From WYZ-LMO8 sp964586135 (lineage in GTDB: Archaea; Thermoproteota; Methanomethylicia; Nezhaarchaeales; WYZ-LMO8): a DNA stretch of 6,714 bases. This document shows, in pieces, positions 6,020 to 6,714 of this stretch; position 1 is the first letter of the stretch; every line of letters begins with the position of its first letter. A program made the position numbers and the translations under genes. The stretch covers positions 1 through 6,714 of the forward strand of contig CAZPGS010000048.1 of the NCBI GenBank assembly GCA_964586135.1. The letters run 5' to 3'. Below the pieces are notes generated by a model, which ran no database searches, was not told the DNA's origin, and saw nothing but the letters and a program-made list of their open reading frames with translations.

Positions 6020-6020
6020 A

Positions 6021-6714
6021 CTAAGAGCCCCTGACCACTACGTAGCCCCCGACGCTAACGCCGAGCTCCTTGGCCACGACCCTGCACTTGGCCCTCAGGA
6101 GGAAGAACGTCTTGGACGCTAGGGGCGTCTCTGATAAGTACTCGTAGTGCGCCATCCCCTTAGCTATTACGGTGTTCGAGGTCGTTAACTCCGTCTTAGC
6201 CTCACCAGATATTTCATCCATGAAGACGCTCGAGCCATCAGTGCCGCTCTCTACCAACTTGTCTGCCAGTTCTTGTAGCTTGACCTGCCTCGCGTCGAGT
6301 ATTGTGGCGTCGTTTTGGAATGTGCCCGACTTCGCTATGACGGTGACGCGGCAACCGAGCCTCTTGAGCTCCGAGAGCAGGACGTAGTCGAAGGGCAACT
6401 CCTCGACGTTGTCGAGCAGGAAAACGACCTTAGAGGCCTTGACGGCCTCGTACAGCTGGGGCGTCTGGTCCCTCTCCACATGCACAGAGCTCATGAGCTC
6501 GCCTATCAGCTCAAGCCTCGGAGGACTGAACTCGGCAACCCCGTAGTCGAAGCTATTGCCCAGCAAAGACAGCTTGACCGCTTCGCGGAACCTCTTGTAG
6601 CCCTTGAGGCCCTCGACGACCCTGAGCGCTAGTTCCCTGATCTCAGAGAACTTATCCAGGACCCTCTCGCGGACGTAGAAGTAGGGGTCCTCGAGCGTCA
6701 GCTCCTTGAACTTC
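6021..6714 (-). CDS. DUF89/ARMT1-family metal-dependent phosphatase, partial (N-terminus off the right edge)
   Basis: The family (PF01937) contains metal-dependent phosphatases thought to remove phosphate from damaged or unwanted metabolites; the archaeal substrates are not settled. The visible 230 residues show the family core in order: DPYFYVRERV (9-18) in the helical N-terminal part; LLGNSFDYG (50-58), matching the family's GNxxDxG; the metal site LLDNVEELPFD (99-109), with the Asp-Asn pair at 101-102 and the usual Glu and Asp spacing; FQNDAT (132-137); ESGTDGSS (155-162); IAKGMAHYE (183-191); and FFLLRAKCRVVAKELGV (203-219). The family's common DNAGE is DNVEE here; both metal-binding residues are kept. 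The frame stays open to position 6714 with no start codon, so about 50 N-terminal residues are missing. The TTG at 6566 is internal, because GNxxDxG and upstream family residues continue past it. Confidence 0.9.
   Translation of the reverse strand, partial: KFKELTLEDPYFYVRERVLDKFSEIRELALRVVEGLKGYKRFREAVKLSLLGNSFDYGVAEFSPPRLELIGELMSSVHVERDQTPQLYEAVKASKVVFLLDNVEELPFDYVLLSELKRLGCRVTVIAKSGTFQNDATILDARQVKLQELADKLVESGTDGSSVFMDEISGEAKTELTTSNTVIAKGMAHYEYLSETPLASKTFFLLRAKCRVVAKELGVSVGGYVVVRGS

Noticed and set aside
1..6714. CRISPR arrays, insertion sequences, toxin-antitoxin pairs, phage genes, rRNA and tRNA
   Set aside because: I looked for regularly spaced repeats, transposase motifs, terminal inverted repeats and tRNA landmarks on both strands and saw none that hold up.

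Overview
The window looks like chromosomal DNA of a hyperthermophilic crenarchaeote, probably Desulfurococcales-like (an Ignicoccus-type genome would fit, but that is inference). The reasons are GC-rich DNA (high fifties percent by eye), heavy use of AGG for Arg and ATA for Ile, GTG and TTG start codons, very short leaders behind AT-rich TATA-like boxes, and archaeal-type gene content (THUMP tRNA methyltransferase, DUF89 phosphatase, HdrD-like CCG protein). I see no CRISPR, transposase, tRNA or rRNA.

Layout from left to right. Positions 1-577 (minus) hold the start of an HdrD/HdrB-like CCG-domain iron-sulfur protein that runs off the left edge. It begins with a TTG codon behind a good TATA box and Shine-Dalgarno sequence. 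Positions 578-1006 have no complete gene. They contain a 78-codon minus-strand open frame (932-699) that resembles the winged-helix tail of an archaeal AAA ATPase, a 14-bp perfect palindrome and a 45-nt hairpin. Positions 1007-2443 (minus) hold a complete cysteinyl-tRNA synthetase. Head-to-head with it, and separated by a 187-bp region with a TATA box for each direction, is a membrane-bound processive family-2 glycosyltransferase (2631-3863, plus). A THUMP-domain tRNA guanine-N2 methyltransferase of the Trm14/COG0116 type follows at 3975-5123 (plus) with its own promoter. It converges on an unrecognised 231-residue protein (5142-5837, minus), leaving only 18 bases between stop codons. Upstream of that orphan is a 183-bp intergenic segment (5838-6020) rich in stable inverted repeats. 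A DUF89/ARMT1-type metal-dependent phosphatase (6021-6714, minus) enters from the right edge.

The genes do not form one pathway. Two act in translation (cysS and the tRNA methyltransferase), one in surface polysaccharide synthesis, one in redox metabolism and one in metabolite repair. Each has its own promoter-like sequence, typical of short crenarchaeal transcription units. In three places the longest open frame gives a misleading start: the glycosyltransferase and the methyltransferase are shorter than their longest frames, and the DUF89 gene is open to the window edge. I found no convincing new multi-gene system. The best leads are the structured intergenic segment at 5941-6020, the ATPase relic at 699-932 and the orphan gene at 5142-5837.
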